Below, one piece after another: positions 23,824-33,107 of a stretch of 64,000 bases of DNA (the first letter of the stretch is position 1; every line of letters begins with the position of its first letter). The stretch spans positions 62,001 to 126,000 of the forward strand of contig NZ_VRLS01000026.1 of NCBI RefSeq assembly GCF_008017825.1, given 5' to 3'. The notes beneath the pieces were generated by a model. It was not told the origin of the DNA. It made no database searches and saw only the letters and a program-made list of their open reading frames with translations. The DNA is from Mesonia sp008017825 (GTDB lineage Bacteria; Bacteroidota; Bacteroidia; Flavobacteriales; Flavobacteriaceae). A program made the translations under genes and the position numbers.

Positions 23824-24667
23824 CTATCTGTATTTTCTCTTTTTGGTTTTACTTTCTTCTTGTGCTTCTTTAAAAGATAAGGAAGAAACAAAAAACTTAG
23901 CCATAATGACTTATAATGTAAAAATATCAGGAGACAGTGGGCTGAAGCATTGGTCAAATCGTAAAGATCACGTGGTTAAACAGATGAAAGAAAAAGAGGT
24001 GGATGTTTACATATTGCAAGAACCATTAAAACATCAAATAGATTATATACAGTCTAAATTCAATAACTTTTCTGTGATAGGAGAGCCTAGAACAAGCGAC
24101 AAATATTTAAGAACTCGTAATGCTATTTTTTTTGACAATAATAAATTTAAAGTAAAAGAAAATAAAACTTTTTGGGTTTCTGAAACCCCTTTAGTAGAGT
24201 CTATAGGATGGGATGCATATGGAGCAAGAATCGTAACTTATGCATTATTAGAGAATAGAGTGACTAAAGATAAGTTTTATGTTTTTAACGTTCACCTAGA
24301 TAGTAAAGGTTCAAAATCAAAAATAAAAGGAGTGCAATTAATAGATGAATGGGTGAAAAAAGTAAACACTCATAATTATCCTGTGATTATTGGAGGAGAT
24401 TTTAATTCTAAAGAAAGTTCAGAACCCATTGTTTGGTTTAGAGATTACTATAGTGATGCTAAAACAACAAGCATAACTGTTCCCAAAGGACCTCTAGGTA
24501 CGTTTAATTATTTTAATAATCGAACCGAAAACCATAAGTATAGATTAGATTACATTTTTGTAAATGAAAATGTAAAGGTAAATTCTTATGAAGTGCTTCA
24601 AGATAAGTATGGAGAAATGTACCCCTCAGATCATTATCCAGTTTTTGTTGAATTAACTCTTCTATAA
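23813..24667 (+). CDS. Endonuclease/exonuclease/phosphatase-fold lipoprotein
   Basis: 284 residues with lipobox LSSC (Cys17), so membrane-anchored and exported. The EEP catalytic set is visible in order: TYNVK, LQEP with the metal-binding Glu, FNVHLD, GGDFNSK and the terminal SDHYPV with the catalytic His. Relatives hydrolyse phosphodiesters or phosphomonoesters, such as nucleic acids, sphingomyelin or inositol phosphates. An extracytoplasmic position suggests nutrient phosphate scavenging, which is inference. Its ATG overlaps the preceding dehydrogenase gene by 11 bp. A strong terminator follows at once. Confidence 0.85.
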   Translation: MKNNYLYFLFLVLLSSCASLKDKEETKNLAIMTYNVKISGDSGLKHWSNRKDHVVKQMKEKEVDVYILQEPLKHQIDYIQSKFNNFSVIGEPRTSDKYLRTRNAIFFDNNKFKVKENKTFWVSETPLVESIGWDAYGARIVTYALLENRVTKDKFYVFNVHLDSKGSKSKIKGVQLIDEWVKKVNTHNYPVIIGGDFNSKESSEPIVWFRDYYSDAKTTSITVPKGPLGTFNYFNNRTENHKYRLDYIFVNENVKVNSYEVLQDKYGEMYPSDHYPVFVELTLL

Positions 24668-24668
24668 T

Positions 24669-24703
24669 AAAAAAGCTCAGTATAAAAATACTGAGCTTTT
24701 TTT
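24669..24703. terminator. Bidirectional terminator between the EEP lipoprotein gene and kdsA
   Basis: AAAAGCTCAGTAT and ATACTGAGCTTTT form a perfect 13-bp stem around AAAA, with A and T runs outside. It serves the EEP gene and probably kdsA. Confidence 0.85.
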
Positions 24704-24744
24704 GTGAACCTTAATTTTTATTAAAGAGGTTTTAATTCTTAATT

Positions 24745-25566
24745 TTAAAAATTATTTATCGTTTTTCTAATGCTTACCAAGTTGGTAAGTAACTTTTCAA
24801 GATATTTAATGTCTAACATGTTGGCGCCATCACTTTTAGCATTCGCAGGATCAAAATGAGTTTCAATAAATAAACCATCTACATGGTTTACAACTCCAGC
24901 TCTTGCAATGGTTTCAATCATATCTGGTCTTCCTCCAGTAACACCACTTGTTTGATTGGGTTGTTGTAGAGAATGGGTCACATCTAAAACCGTGGGAGCA
25001 AATTCTCTCATAGTAGGAATTCCTCTAAAATCTACAATCATATCTTGGTAGCCAAACATAGTTCCACGGTCGGTTACCATGACTTGTTCATTATTGCAAT
25101 CGGTTACTTTTGTTACCGCGTGTTTCATGCTTTCTGGACTCATAAACTGTCCTTTTTTAAGGTTTACTACCTTACCTGTTTCCGCAGCAGCGACAACCAA
25201 ATCGGTTTGGCGTACCAAAAAAGCCGGTATTTGCAATATATCTACATATTCTGCAGCCATTGCCGCGTCACTTACTTCATGAATATCGGTTACTGTAGGG
25301 ACATGAAATGTTTCAGAAACTTTACGGAGTATTTTCAATGCTTTTTTATCACCAATACCTGTAAAACTATCTATACGACTGCGATTGGCTTTTTTAAAAC
25401 TTCCTTTAAAAATATAAGGAATTTCAAGTTTATCGGTAATCGTAATTATTTGTTCTGCAATTCTTAATGCCATTTCTTCACTTTCGATGGCACACGGACC
25501 TGAAAGCAAGAAAAAGTTGTCTGAATTGGTATGTTTTATCTGTGGGATTTTATTAAGTTTCATCAT
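24745..25566 (-). CDS. kdsA: KDO-8-phosphate synthase, metal-dependent type
   Basis: Condenses phosphoenolpyruvate and arabinose 5-phosphate to KDO-8-phosphate for LPS inner core or capsule. The 273 residues include LLSGPCAIESE with Cys25, FKKANRSRIDSF, DVTHSLQQPN, and FIETHFDPANAKSDG. Cys, His, Glu and Asp in these places match the metal ligands of the Aquifex-type enzyme; the E. coli type has Asn for the Cys. It is a single gene between a terminator and the usp-BCCT-porin operon. The start is one of two tandem ATGs. Confidence 0.96.
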   Translation of the reverse strand: MMKLNKIPQIKHTNSDNFFLLSGPCAIESEEMALRIAEQIITITDKLEIPYIFKGSFKKANRSRIDSFTGIGDKKALKILRKVSETFHVPTVTDIHEVSDAAMAAEYVDILQIPAFLVRQTDLVVAAAETGKVVNLKKGQFMSPESMKHAVTKVTDCNNEQVMVTDRGTMFGYQDMIVDFRGIPTMREFAPTVLDVTHSLQQPNQTSGVTGGRPDMIETIARAGVVNHVDGLFIETHFDPANAKSDGANMLDIKYLEKLLTNLVSIRKTINNF

Positions 25567-25677
25567 TAAAAATTTATAAAGTCAAAGATAATGAAATTAT
25601 TTACCGTAAGCGGAAGTTAAATATTGTAATAAATAAAAAGGCAATATTATCTCTAATATGGTAATAAAATAAGGTGT

Positions 25678-26535
25678 TTATTTAATAATGAGTAAAGGAC
25701 TTTTTAAAATTTCATCAAATAGTTCTTCAGTAAGACTCCCTATTAAAAGTGAAGAAATATTATTGCCTCCCTTATCTGAAATGATAACTAAATCGGGATT
25801 ATTTTTTTCAATTTCTATAGCAAATTTTTCACTTACGCTTTTGTCTTTTGCAAAAATTAATAGGTTTTCTTCTGGTGGAGTAAGTATCATTTTCTTAAAA
25901 AACTTATCTGATTTTTGCTGAAGGTGTTTTTCAATCTTTTCGCTTGCGGTATTAGTTTGAATATAAGGTGAAAATTGCATAGGGACGTGATATACGTGTA
26001 TAGATTTTAAATAGATATCAAGCTTACCCCTGAATTCTTCTACAAATTGGAATGATTTTTTAGAATGTCCTGAAAAGTCTGTTCCTACCCAGATATTTTG
26101 CAAGCTTAATTGCGCAGATTTTGGCACTGAAAGAATATTGCATTTAAGCAATCTAAGAAGTTTTGCAGACACCACTCCGGTACCTTCTTTCACTACTTTA
26201 TTTCCTATGATGGTAAGGTGAATTTGATATTTATTTACCACATAATCTATCAAAGATTCTGTATTAGAATCTTCAGAAATTAATACCTCCCAACTTATAT
26301 TAGATTTAAATTTTTCTTCAATTTTTTCATTCAGTTCATCTCCAATAAGTTGATCTAAATTTATTTCGCTGAGCTCTTTTTCGAATAATTCTGAGATTTC
26401 ATATTTTTTAATGTTATGCACAAAATAGACTTTGCTGACTTCTAATTTTTCAGCCAAAAAAGCGCTGTATTCTATTAAATGATTATCAATGGAAGATAAG
26501 TCTAAGGCTACTAAAATATTTTTAACACTTTCCAT
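25678..26535 (-). CDS. Tandem-domain universal stress protein
   Basis: 285 residues with two UspA-fold halves: NILVALDLSSIDNHLIEYSA at the start, and NIWVGTDFSGHSKKSF near the middle. The second half ends with a degenerate nucleotide-loop segment, SDKGGNNISSLLIGSLTEEL. UspA proteins bind ATP, AMP or related nucleotides and modulate stress responses or transporters. Its ATG overlaps the stop of the BCCT gene (TAATG), so the two are translationally coupled. That suggests it regulates or stabilises the transporter, which is inference. Confidence 0.85.
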   Translation of the reverse strand: MESVKNILVALDLSSIDNHLIEYSAFLAEKLEVSKVYFVHNIKKYEISELFEKELSEINLDQLIGDELNEKIEEKFKSNISWEVLISEDSNTESLIDYVVNKYQIHLTIIGNKVVKEGTGVVSAKLLRLLKCNILSVPKSAQLSLQNIWVGTDFSGHSKKSFQFVEEFRGKLDIYLKSIHVYHVPMQFSPYIQTNTASEKIEKHLQQKSDKFFKKMILTPPEENLLIFAKDKSVSEKFAIEIEKNNPDLVIISDKGGNNISSLLIGSLTEELFDEILKSPLLIIK

Positions 26536-28148
26536 TACGATTCCTTTTTATTTCTACGTTCAACAATATCTTTTACTACTCCTTCATAGTCATCCATTTG
26601 TTTTTCAGATTTCTTCTTTTCTAATTTTATATAATCTTCTTTCAAACCTTTATAAAGTGAGTAACACATTACTAGAAGAATGAGGGCAAAGGGTAAACCA
26701 GTTACAATGGTTGCAGTTTGCAAAGCTTCAAGACCTCCTCCAATAAGTAGAACTGCAGCAACTGTACCTTCGGTGACTGCCCAAAATATGCGTTGACCCA
26801 CTGGTGCATCGATCTTACCTCCAGATGTTAAACTGTCTATTACTAATGAACCTGAATCTGAAGAGGTGATAAAGAAACCAGCAATAAGGACAATTGCAAC
26901 TATGTTAATAATCATTGAAAACGGGTAATCTTCAAAAAAAACAAATAAAGCTGTAGCTATATCATCTTGTACAGCCATGACAATATTTGAGTCACCTCCT
27001 AATGCTTGTTGTATAGAAACACTTCCGAAAGCAGACATCCAAAAGAAAGTAACTAGTGATGGCACGAGTAAGACTCCAAGAATAAATTCTCTAATAGTTC
27101 TACCTTTGGAGATTCTGGCAATAAACATTCCCACAAATGGAGACCAGCCAATCCACCAACCCCAGTAAAATACTGTCCAATCATTTTGCCAACTTGTACC
27201 ACTGTATGTTTCACTCCAAGTGGAAATTTTTAAGAAGTTGAAGAAATAACTTCCCGTGTTCTCCACAAAAGATCTAAAAATAAATAAAGTAGGCCCTAAG
27301 ACTAATGCTAATAGTAAAAGCACAACGGCTATTCTCATATTCCATTCGCTTAAAATTTTCACACCCTTATCAACCCCTAACACTACAGATGTAGTCGCAA
27401 TTAAAGTTACCCCGGCAATTAATAAAACTTGAGTTAGCGTACCATCGGAAACACCGAATACATGATTTAATCCACTGGCTATTTGCTGAACTCCAAATCC
27501 TAAAGAGGTAGCTAAACCAAAAAGAGTAGCGAGAACTGCGAAAACATCAATGATATCTCCGATTCTTCCATGAATTTTATCACCTAAAAAAGGATAAAAG
27601 ATAGATCGTATGGTAAGAGGTAGTCCCCTTGAATATGTGAAATAGGATAATGCTAACCCTACTAATGCGTAGACAGCCCAAGCATGAAAACCCCAATGTA
27701 AAAAGGTGAAATTCATTGCTTCTTGTGCTGCAGCTACGGTATTAGGTTCTGCTGTGGGGGGATTTCCAAGATGTTTTATCGGTTCTGCAACTCCAAAGAA
27801 AAGTAATCCAATTCCCATACCAGCACTAAAGAGCATAGCGAACCATGACATATTTTTAAATTCAGGCTTTGCATTTTGGCCGCCAATTCTAAGTTTTCCG
27901 AATTTACCTAACGCGAGATAAACTAAGAATATTAAAAATAAGTTGATGGTTAGTATAAAAAACCAGTCTGCGTTTTCAGCCACCGCATGCTGAATATTAG
28001 CAAAAGCCGTTTCTGCTTTCTTTTCAAATATAATTGTAAGAGTAATACTGACAACTATGAAAATAACCGATGTAAAAAAAACGGGTCCGTTTACATCCAA
28101 TCCAAAAATTGATTTTTTCTCGTCGCTTCGCGTAACTTTTTTAGCCAT
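26535..28148 (-). CDS. BCCT-family betaine/choline/carnitine transporter
   Basis: 537 residues, twelve predicted helices. The family signature WTVFYWGWWIGWSPFVGMFI in helix 8 supplies the Trp box that binds trimethylammonium groups, and is followed by ARISKGRTIREF. Earlier, GMGIGLLFFGVAEP marks helix 3 with the glycine-rich stretch of Na+-coupled members. It imports an osmolyte such as glycine betaine; the exact substrate is unknown. The C-terminal tail is charged (KLEKKKSEKQ), as in osmosensing BCCTs. It lies between a porin-like gene (12 bp) and the usp gene (overlapping). Confidence 0.93.
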   Translation of the reverse strand: MAKKVTRSDEKKSIFGLDVNGPVFFTSVIFIVVSITLTIIFEKKAETAFANIQHAVAENADWFFILTINLFLIFLVYLALGKFGKLRIGGQNAKPEFKNMSWFAMLFSAGMGIGLLFFGVAEPIKHLGNPPTAEPNTVAAAQEAMNFTFLHWGFHAWAVYALVGLALSYFTYSRGLPLTIRSIFYPFLGDKIHGRIGDIIDVFAVLATLFGLATSLGFGVQQIASGLNHVFGVSDGTLTQVLLIAGVTLIATTSVVLGVDKGVKILSEWNMRIAVVLLLLALVLGPTLFIFRSFVENTGSYFFNFLKISTWSETYSGTSWQNDWTVFYWGWWIGWSPFVGMFIARISKGRTIREFILGVLLVPSLVTFFWMSAFGSVSIQQALGGDSNIVMAVQDDIATALFVFFEDYPFSMIINIVAIVLIAGFFITSSDSGSLVIDSLTSGGKIDAPVGQRIFWAVTEGTVAAVLLIGGGLEALQTATIVTGLPFALILLVMCYSLYKGLKEDYIKLEKKKSEKQMDDYEGVVKDIVERRNKKES

Positions 28149-28160
28149 AAAATAATTTGA

Positions 28161-29321
28161 TTAAAAGTAGTATCCTACATTTATATTGAATCGAGCTTCC
28201 CATTTTGTTCCTGGGGTTCCTGTAGAAAAGTCATCTACAAAGTTGCCCCCCAGCCAAGAGTGATTATACCCTGCGGCATAATCAACAAAAGTAAGTAAAT
28301 TCCCAGCGGTAATTTTAAAACCAACTACATTCATTATAGAAGAGTCAAATTCTTTCTTCTGTTTTTGCATCCACCCAAAATCATTATAAGCTTCAATTTT
28401 TTCAAAAGGCCCCCAGTTAATATCAAATTTTCTAGAAGCAGATAGGGTATAAATATTAAAGTTGGAGGCAACTTCGTAGGGTATTCCATATGCTCCCATT
28501 TGTATTCTGTCGTCAGATAAACCTTCTCCATTTTTAGGGTTATGAGCTACATTGTTAAGACTTATTTTAAAATTCCATTCGTGGTAATAAACTTCATAAT
28601 GAAGAGCGAGAGCATAATGGTTTCCATTTTCTTCAGTATCTAAATTATAGAGTTGCCCTACTTGTGCAGAAATACCTAATCGGTGGTCTACATGGCCGCC
28701 AAATTTCCATACAAAATTACCGTTTAGTTGATTAGTTTCCTTATTTCTTCCCACCACATCGTATGCATATCTACTAGAATCGTGTTCTTCACCACCAACA
28801 AATTGCATTTCCTCCGCATTTTTAAAGAAAGCAAAAGCATATTTAAATGTTTCATCTTCATGAACATATTTTAGTCCCATATCATGATCGTCTTCTAAAC
28901 CTACGTAATAGGTGATGTTAAAAAACCAGTTGTTAGAATTGTATTGCTGAATTCCGAAAGGGACATAAACTAATCCAGCTTGTATTTGATTTTGTGGGTT
29001 AAAATGATAAGCGATCCATCCATTTTTTAAAAAACTACCGCCAAAGGCTTCGGAATAAAATCTGTATTCTGCGTTTAAGGACAATTTTTTATAGGAAGCT
29101 TTAGGTTTTATAGCGATCATATCATACCCAAACTCGCCACCTTTAGCTTTTTGTTCGGCCTTCCAAGAAGAATTGATGTAATTAAAACGTACGGCCCCGT
29201 GAAGTTCTAGTTTTGGTTTTTCTTTTTCTTCTGCAACTTTGTCTTGACCGAAGCTTAAAAAGGGGGTTGCAAACAAAATAATGCCTAAAGAAAAAGATAA
29301 GAAATGAGTAATTTTCGACAT
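28161..29321 (-). CDS. Porin-like outer-membrane protein of the BCCT operon
   Basis: 386 residues with a signal peptide ending SFGQ, then an acidic linker and a barrel of about 14-16 predicted strands ending in NINVGYYF, with terminal aromatic Phe. Strand text such as LHGAVRFNYINSSW and KLSLNAEYRFYSEAF resembles phosphate-selective-porin (OprP/OprO)-like Bacteroidota proteins. It is the first gene of a porin-BCCT-usp operon and so probably provides outer-membrane passage for the osmolyte. Substrate preference is inference. Confidence 0.8.
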   Translation of the reverse strand: MSKITHFLSFSLGIILFATPFLSFGQDKVAEEKEKPKLELHGAVRFNYINSSWKAEQKAKGGEFGYDMIAIKPKASYKKLSLNAEYRFYSEAFGGSFLKNGWIAYHFNPQNQIQAGLVYVPFGIQQYNSNNWFFNITYYVGLEDDHDMGLKYVHEDETFKYAFAFFKNAEEMQFVGGEEHDSSRYAYDVVGRNKETNQLNGNFVWKFGGHVDHRLGISAQVGQLYNLDTEENGNHYALALHYEVYYHEWNFKISLNNVAHNPKNGEGLSDDRIQMGAYGIPYEVASNFNIYTLSASRKFDINWGPFEKIEAYNDFGWMQKQKKEFDSSIMNVVGFKITAGNLLTFVDYAAGYNHSWLGGNFVDDFSTGTPGTKWEARFNINVGYYF

Positions 29322-29737
29322 TCTATATAGATTTTTCAGATGGGTTATTTTGGAAAATTAAGTTGAAAAATCTTAAAGTCGCTGAAATTGACCGAAATTT
29401 AATAATAATTTAGAGTTTATTTATATTTGTAACAAAATGAGCTATCTTTTAAAACTGTCTCCCTTTTAAGTTTTTTATTACTTAATTTACTGTTTCGCTT
29501 CCTTATTTATTTAACCGAAAAGTAACATTTTTAGGTTTTAATAAAGAAAATAATAGAAAGAGATTGACTTAGGGTGAAGTAAATGAAGATTTCTTATTCA
29601 AAGCCCAATTTGACTAATAATTAAGGTTTTACTGTTAAAATTTTACGTTTCTATCACCGTAATATTATATTTTTGGGTTATAGCTTTATTATCAGAAAAT
29701 TAAACGTACATTTGCAGCCTTTTAAAAAGGGCTTTTT
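29322..29737. promoter_or_regulatory. Divergent intergenic region upstream of typA
   Basis: 416 bp without a convincing gene. On the plus strand there are three perfect -7 boxes: TATATTTG at 29422-29429, TATTTTTG at 29668-29675 and TACATTTG at 29707-29714. The last gives a leader of about 20 nt to typA. None has a clear -33 TTG. The only open frames are 10-13 codons. No hairpin terminator or riboswitch is evident to me. Confidence 0.45.
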
Positions 29738-31537
29738 ATGACAGCAATCAAAAACATTGCAATTATTGCACACGTTGACCACGGTAAAACTACTTTGGTT
29801 GATAAAATTATGTACCACTGCCGTTTATTCCGTGAAAACGAGAATACCGGCGATCTTATTTTAGATAATAATGATCTTGAAAGAGAACGTGGTATTACTA
29901 TTACCTCTAAAAACGTATCTGTAGTATATAAGGATACAAAAATTAATATTATTGATACTCCTGGTCACGCCGATTTTGGTGGAGAGGTAGAGCGTGTTTT
30001 AAATATGGCCGATGGTGTTCTATTGTTAGTAGATGCTTTTGAAGGTCCTATGCCACAAACTCGTTTTGTATTGCAGAAAGCGATTGACTTAGGTCTTAAG
30101 CCTTGTGTGGTTATCAATAAAGTTGATAAAGAAAACTGTACTCCAGACGAGGTACATGAAAAAGTTTTTGACTTAATGTTTGAGTTAGGAGCAGAAGAAT
30201 GGCAGTTAGATTTCCCATCAGTTTACGGTTCAGCTAAAAACAACTGGATGAGTGATGATTGGAGAAATGAAACAGAAAATATTGAACCTTTACTAGATAT
30301 GGTAATGGATCATATTCCTTCTCCGAAAATTGAGGAAGGAACAACTCAAATGTTAATTACTTCTTTAGATTTCTCTTCATTTACGGGTAGAATTGCTATT
30401 GGACGTTTACAAAGAGGAAGTCTAAAAGAAGGAATGCAAGTTTCTTTGGTGAAAAGAGATGGAAGCATTGTAAAAACTAAAATTAAAGAGCTTCATACTT
30501 TTGAAGGTCTAGGAAGAAGAAAAGTAGAAGAAGTACAAGCTGGTGATATTTGTGCAATTGTAGGATTAGAAGGTTTTGAAATTGGTGATACCGTTGCCGA
30601 TATTGAAAATCCAGAGGGTCTTAAAACTATTGCTATAGATGAGCCTACGATGAGTATGTTATTTACCATTAACGATTCGCCTTTCTTCGGAAAAGATGGA
30701 AAGTTTGTTACTTCTAGACATATTAAAGACCGTTTAAATAAAGAGTTAGAAAAGAATTTAGCACTTCGTGTAAACGAAACAGATAGTGCCGATAAATTTT
30801 TAGTTTACGGTCGTGGAGTACTTCACTTATCAGTTTTAATTGAAACGATGAGAAGAGAAGGTTATGAGCTTCAAATTGGTCAGCCACAAGTAATCATTAA
30901 AGAAATTGATGGTGTAAAGTGTGAGCCAGTTGAAGAGTTGACTATAGATTTACCAGAATCTGTTTCAGGTAAAGCTGTTGAAATGGTGACCATGAGAAAA
31001 GGGGAAATGTTGAGCATGGAAGCTAAAGGCGAGCGTATGGTTTGCGAGTTTATTATTCCGTCAAGAGGAATTATAGGTTTACGTAACCAATTGTTAACCG
31101 CTACTGCTGGAGAAGCTATTATGGCTCACCGTTATAAAGAATACCAACCTTTAAAAGGAGGAATCCCAGAACGTTTAAATGGTTCTTTGGTTTCTATGGA
31201 AAAAGGTTCGGCAATACCTTACTCTATCGATAAATTACAAGATAGAGGTAAGTTCTTTGTAGATCCGGGTGAAGATATTTACGAAGGTCAGGTTATTGGT
31301 GAAAATTCTCGCCAAGATGATATGGCAGTAAATATTACTAAAACTAAGAAGCTTTCTAACGTACGTTCTTCTGGAGCAGATGATAAAGCGAAAATTGTTC
31401 CTGCAATTAAGTTTAGCTTAGAAGAAGCATTAGAATACATTCAAAAAGATGAATACGTAGAAGTAACTCCTAACCACTTAAGGTTAAGAAAAATTTACTT
31501 AACGGAAAATGAGCGTAAACGTAATAAGATTATATAA
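29738..31537 (+). CDS. typA: Translational GTPase TypA/BipA
   Basis: 599-residue ribosome-associated GTPase needed for 50S assembly at low temperature and under stress. G1 is AHVDHGKTT, switch I contains RERGITI, G3 is DTPGHADF and G4 is NKVD. EF-G-like domains follow, and the BipA-specific C-terminus contains GIPERLNGSLVSMEKG. Length and motifs are standard. It is a single gene ended by a strong terminator. Confidence 0.98.
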   Translation: MTAIKNIAIIAHVDHGKTTLVDKIMYHCRLFRENENTGDLILDNNDLERERGITITSKNVSVVYKDTKINIIDTPGHADFGGEVERVLNMADGVLLLVDAFEGPMPQTRFVLQKAIDLGLKPCVVINKVDKENCTPDEVHEKVFDLMFELGAEEWQLDFPSVYGSAKNNWMSDDWRNETENIEPLLDMVMDHIPSPKIEEGTTQMLITSLDFSSFTGRIAIGRLQRGSLKEGMQVSLVKRDGSIVKTKIKELHTFEGLGRRKVEEVQAGDICAIVGLEGFEIGDTVADIENPEGLKTIAIDEPTMSMLFTINDSPFFGKDGKFVTSRHIKDRLNKELEKNLALRVNETDSADKFLVYGRGVLHLSVLIETMRREGYELQIGQPQVIIKEIDGVKCEPVEELTIDLPESVSGKAVEMVTMRKGEMLSMEAKGERMVCEFIIPSRGIIGLRNQLLTATAGEAIMAHRYKEYQPLKGGIPERLNGSLVSMEKGSAIPYSIDKLQDRGKFFVDPGEDIYEGQVIGENSRQDDMAVNITKTKKLSNVRSSGADDKAKIVPAIKFSLEEALEYIQKDEYVEVTPNHLRLRKIYLTENERKRNKII

Positions 31538-31555
31538 TTCTTTACGGAATTAAAT

Positions 31556-31590
31556 AAAACCCCAAGCCTTGTGTTTGGGGTTTTTCTTTT
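31556..31590 (+). terminator. Terminator of typA
   Basis: AAAACCCCAA and TTGGGGTTTT pair around GCCTTGTGT, followed by TTTTT-rich sequence. Confidence 0.8.
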
Positions 31591-31698
31591 ATAAAAGCTT
31601 CTGTAATGATTTATCTTCATTATTGTATCTTCGTAACCTTAACAATTATAATAAGCTTCAATTTTGATAAAACTGTTTAGGTATCTTAACTCATCTAA

Positions 31699-33018
31699 AT
31701 GCGTCCGAAATTTATAAACTATATAAAAGAAAATCCTTTATTAAAAATAACTTCACTAAACAGCGGAGCTATTTTAATGAAAATGATAACAGGTTTAATT
31801 ATTTCTAAGCTTACGGCCTATTTTTTAGGACCAGTAGGTATTGCACTCATAGGAAACTTAAGAAATGGTCAAAACTTAATTAATACTATAGCCTCTTCGG
31901 GAATACAAAAAGGAGTAGTAAGCCATATAGCGAAGAGTAGAGAAAAGAAAAAACTATTACAAATACTAACTAATACTTTTTTTAGTGTAGGCTTATTAGT
32001 AAGTATAGTCGTTAGTATACTTCTTATAGTGTTTAATGAGGAGGTTTCACAATATATCTTTCAAACCAAGGAGTATGCGTGGATAGTAAATCTAATAGCA
32101 TTTAGTCTTCCTGTAAATACACTTAACCTTTTTGTTTTATCTATACTTCAAGGTCTATCGGCTTTTAAAAAAGTGATTTCTATAAATATAATTACGAGTA
32201 TTTTCAATTTAGTTTTATTCTCAATATTGTTATATTTTCTAGAGCTTGAAGGTGCATTTGTGACTGTTATTTTACTTTCTGCTTTTCAATTTATTTTTAC
32301 TCTTTTTTACGCTAGACCTTATTATTACCTTTTTAAAAATTTAAAACTTTTTTATTTCCCCAAAAAGATAGTTTCTAGTTTATCTAAATATGGATTAATG
32401 ACTTTAATCTCTAGTATAACGTTTCCATTAGTTTACTTAGGTGTAAGGAGAGAAATTATGGTAGTATTGTCAACTACAGATGCAGGTTATTGGGAAGCTA
32501 TGAGTAGACTGTCTTCTCATTACATTCTTCTTATGGTTTCAATAATCAATCTCTACGTGTTGCCAAAATTATCTGCAGCTAATAGTAAAAATACGTTTAG
32601 GGAAACCGTATTGGAATTTTATAAATTAATTATTCCGTTTTATGGAATAGGTTTAATTGTTATATATGTTCTGAGATATTACATTTTAAGGGTAGTTTAT
32701 TCTCTAGAATTTTTACCTGTTCAAGATTTATTTTTAGGTCAATTGATAGGTGACTTTTTTTATATATTAGCATTGGTCATGACCTATCAAATGCATGCTC
32801 AAAGACAAGTAAAAAGATTTATTGCAACCGATTTATTTAAAGCCGTTGGTTTTTATCTATTCAGCATTTACTTTTTAAAGGTTTTAGGTATTGAGGGTGT
32901 TGTTTATGCACACGCTTTAATCAACATCTTATACTTTTTACTCATACTATTTATTTATAGAAAGGATTTGTTTAATTTAAAATATGTAAAAAATTATACA
33001 AAAAGCTCTAATAGTTAA
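31699..33018 (+). CDS. O-antigen translocase (Wzx-like flippase)
   Basis: 439 residues with about twelve hydrophobic helices of the MOP/PST superfamily. The N-terminal segment SLNSGAILMKMITGLIISKL followed by YFLGPVGIAL is typical of Bacteroidota 'O-antigen translocases'. It would flip undecaprenyl-linked oligosaccharide across the inner membrane. It opens the surface-glycan region; the phosphoethanolamine transferase starts 89 bp downstream on the same strand. The linked sugar unit is unknown, as no polymerase or initiating transferase is in the window. Confidence 0.88.
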   Translation: MRPKFINYIKENPLLKITSLNSGAILMKMITGLIISKLTAYFLGPVGIALIGNLRNGQNLINTIASSGIQKGVVSHIAKSREKKKLLQILTNTFFSVGLLVSIVVSILLIVFNEEVSQYIFQTKEYAWIVNLIAFSLPVNTLNLFVLSILQGLSAFKKVISINIITSIFNLVLFSILLYFLELEGAFVTVILLSAFQFIFTLFYARPYYYLFKNLKLFYFPKKIVSSLSKYGLMTLISSITFPLVYLGVRREIMVVLSTTDAGYWEAMSRLSSHYILLMVSIINLYVLPKLSAANSKNTFRETVLEFYKLIIPFYGIGLIVIYVLRYYILRVVYSLEFLPVQDLFLGQLIGDFFYILALVMTYQMHAQRQVKRFIATDLFKAVGFYLFSIYFLKVLGIEGVVYAHALINILYFLLILFIYRKDLFNLKYVKNYTKSSNS

Positions 33019-33107
33019 GTATTAACTAGACTTTTAAAAATACTATATATACGATCAAATATATATTATATTCGCAATTTACGTTTAAAGAATAGAGTGG
33101 ATTTCGC

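Noticed and set aside
29430..29640. Tiny frames (10-13 codons) in the typA upstream region
   Set aside because: Too short, with no consistent promoter-to-stop arrangement.
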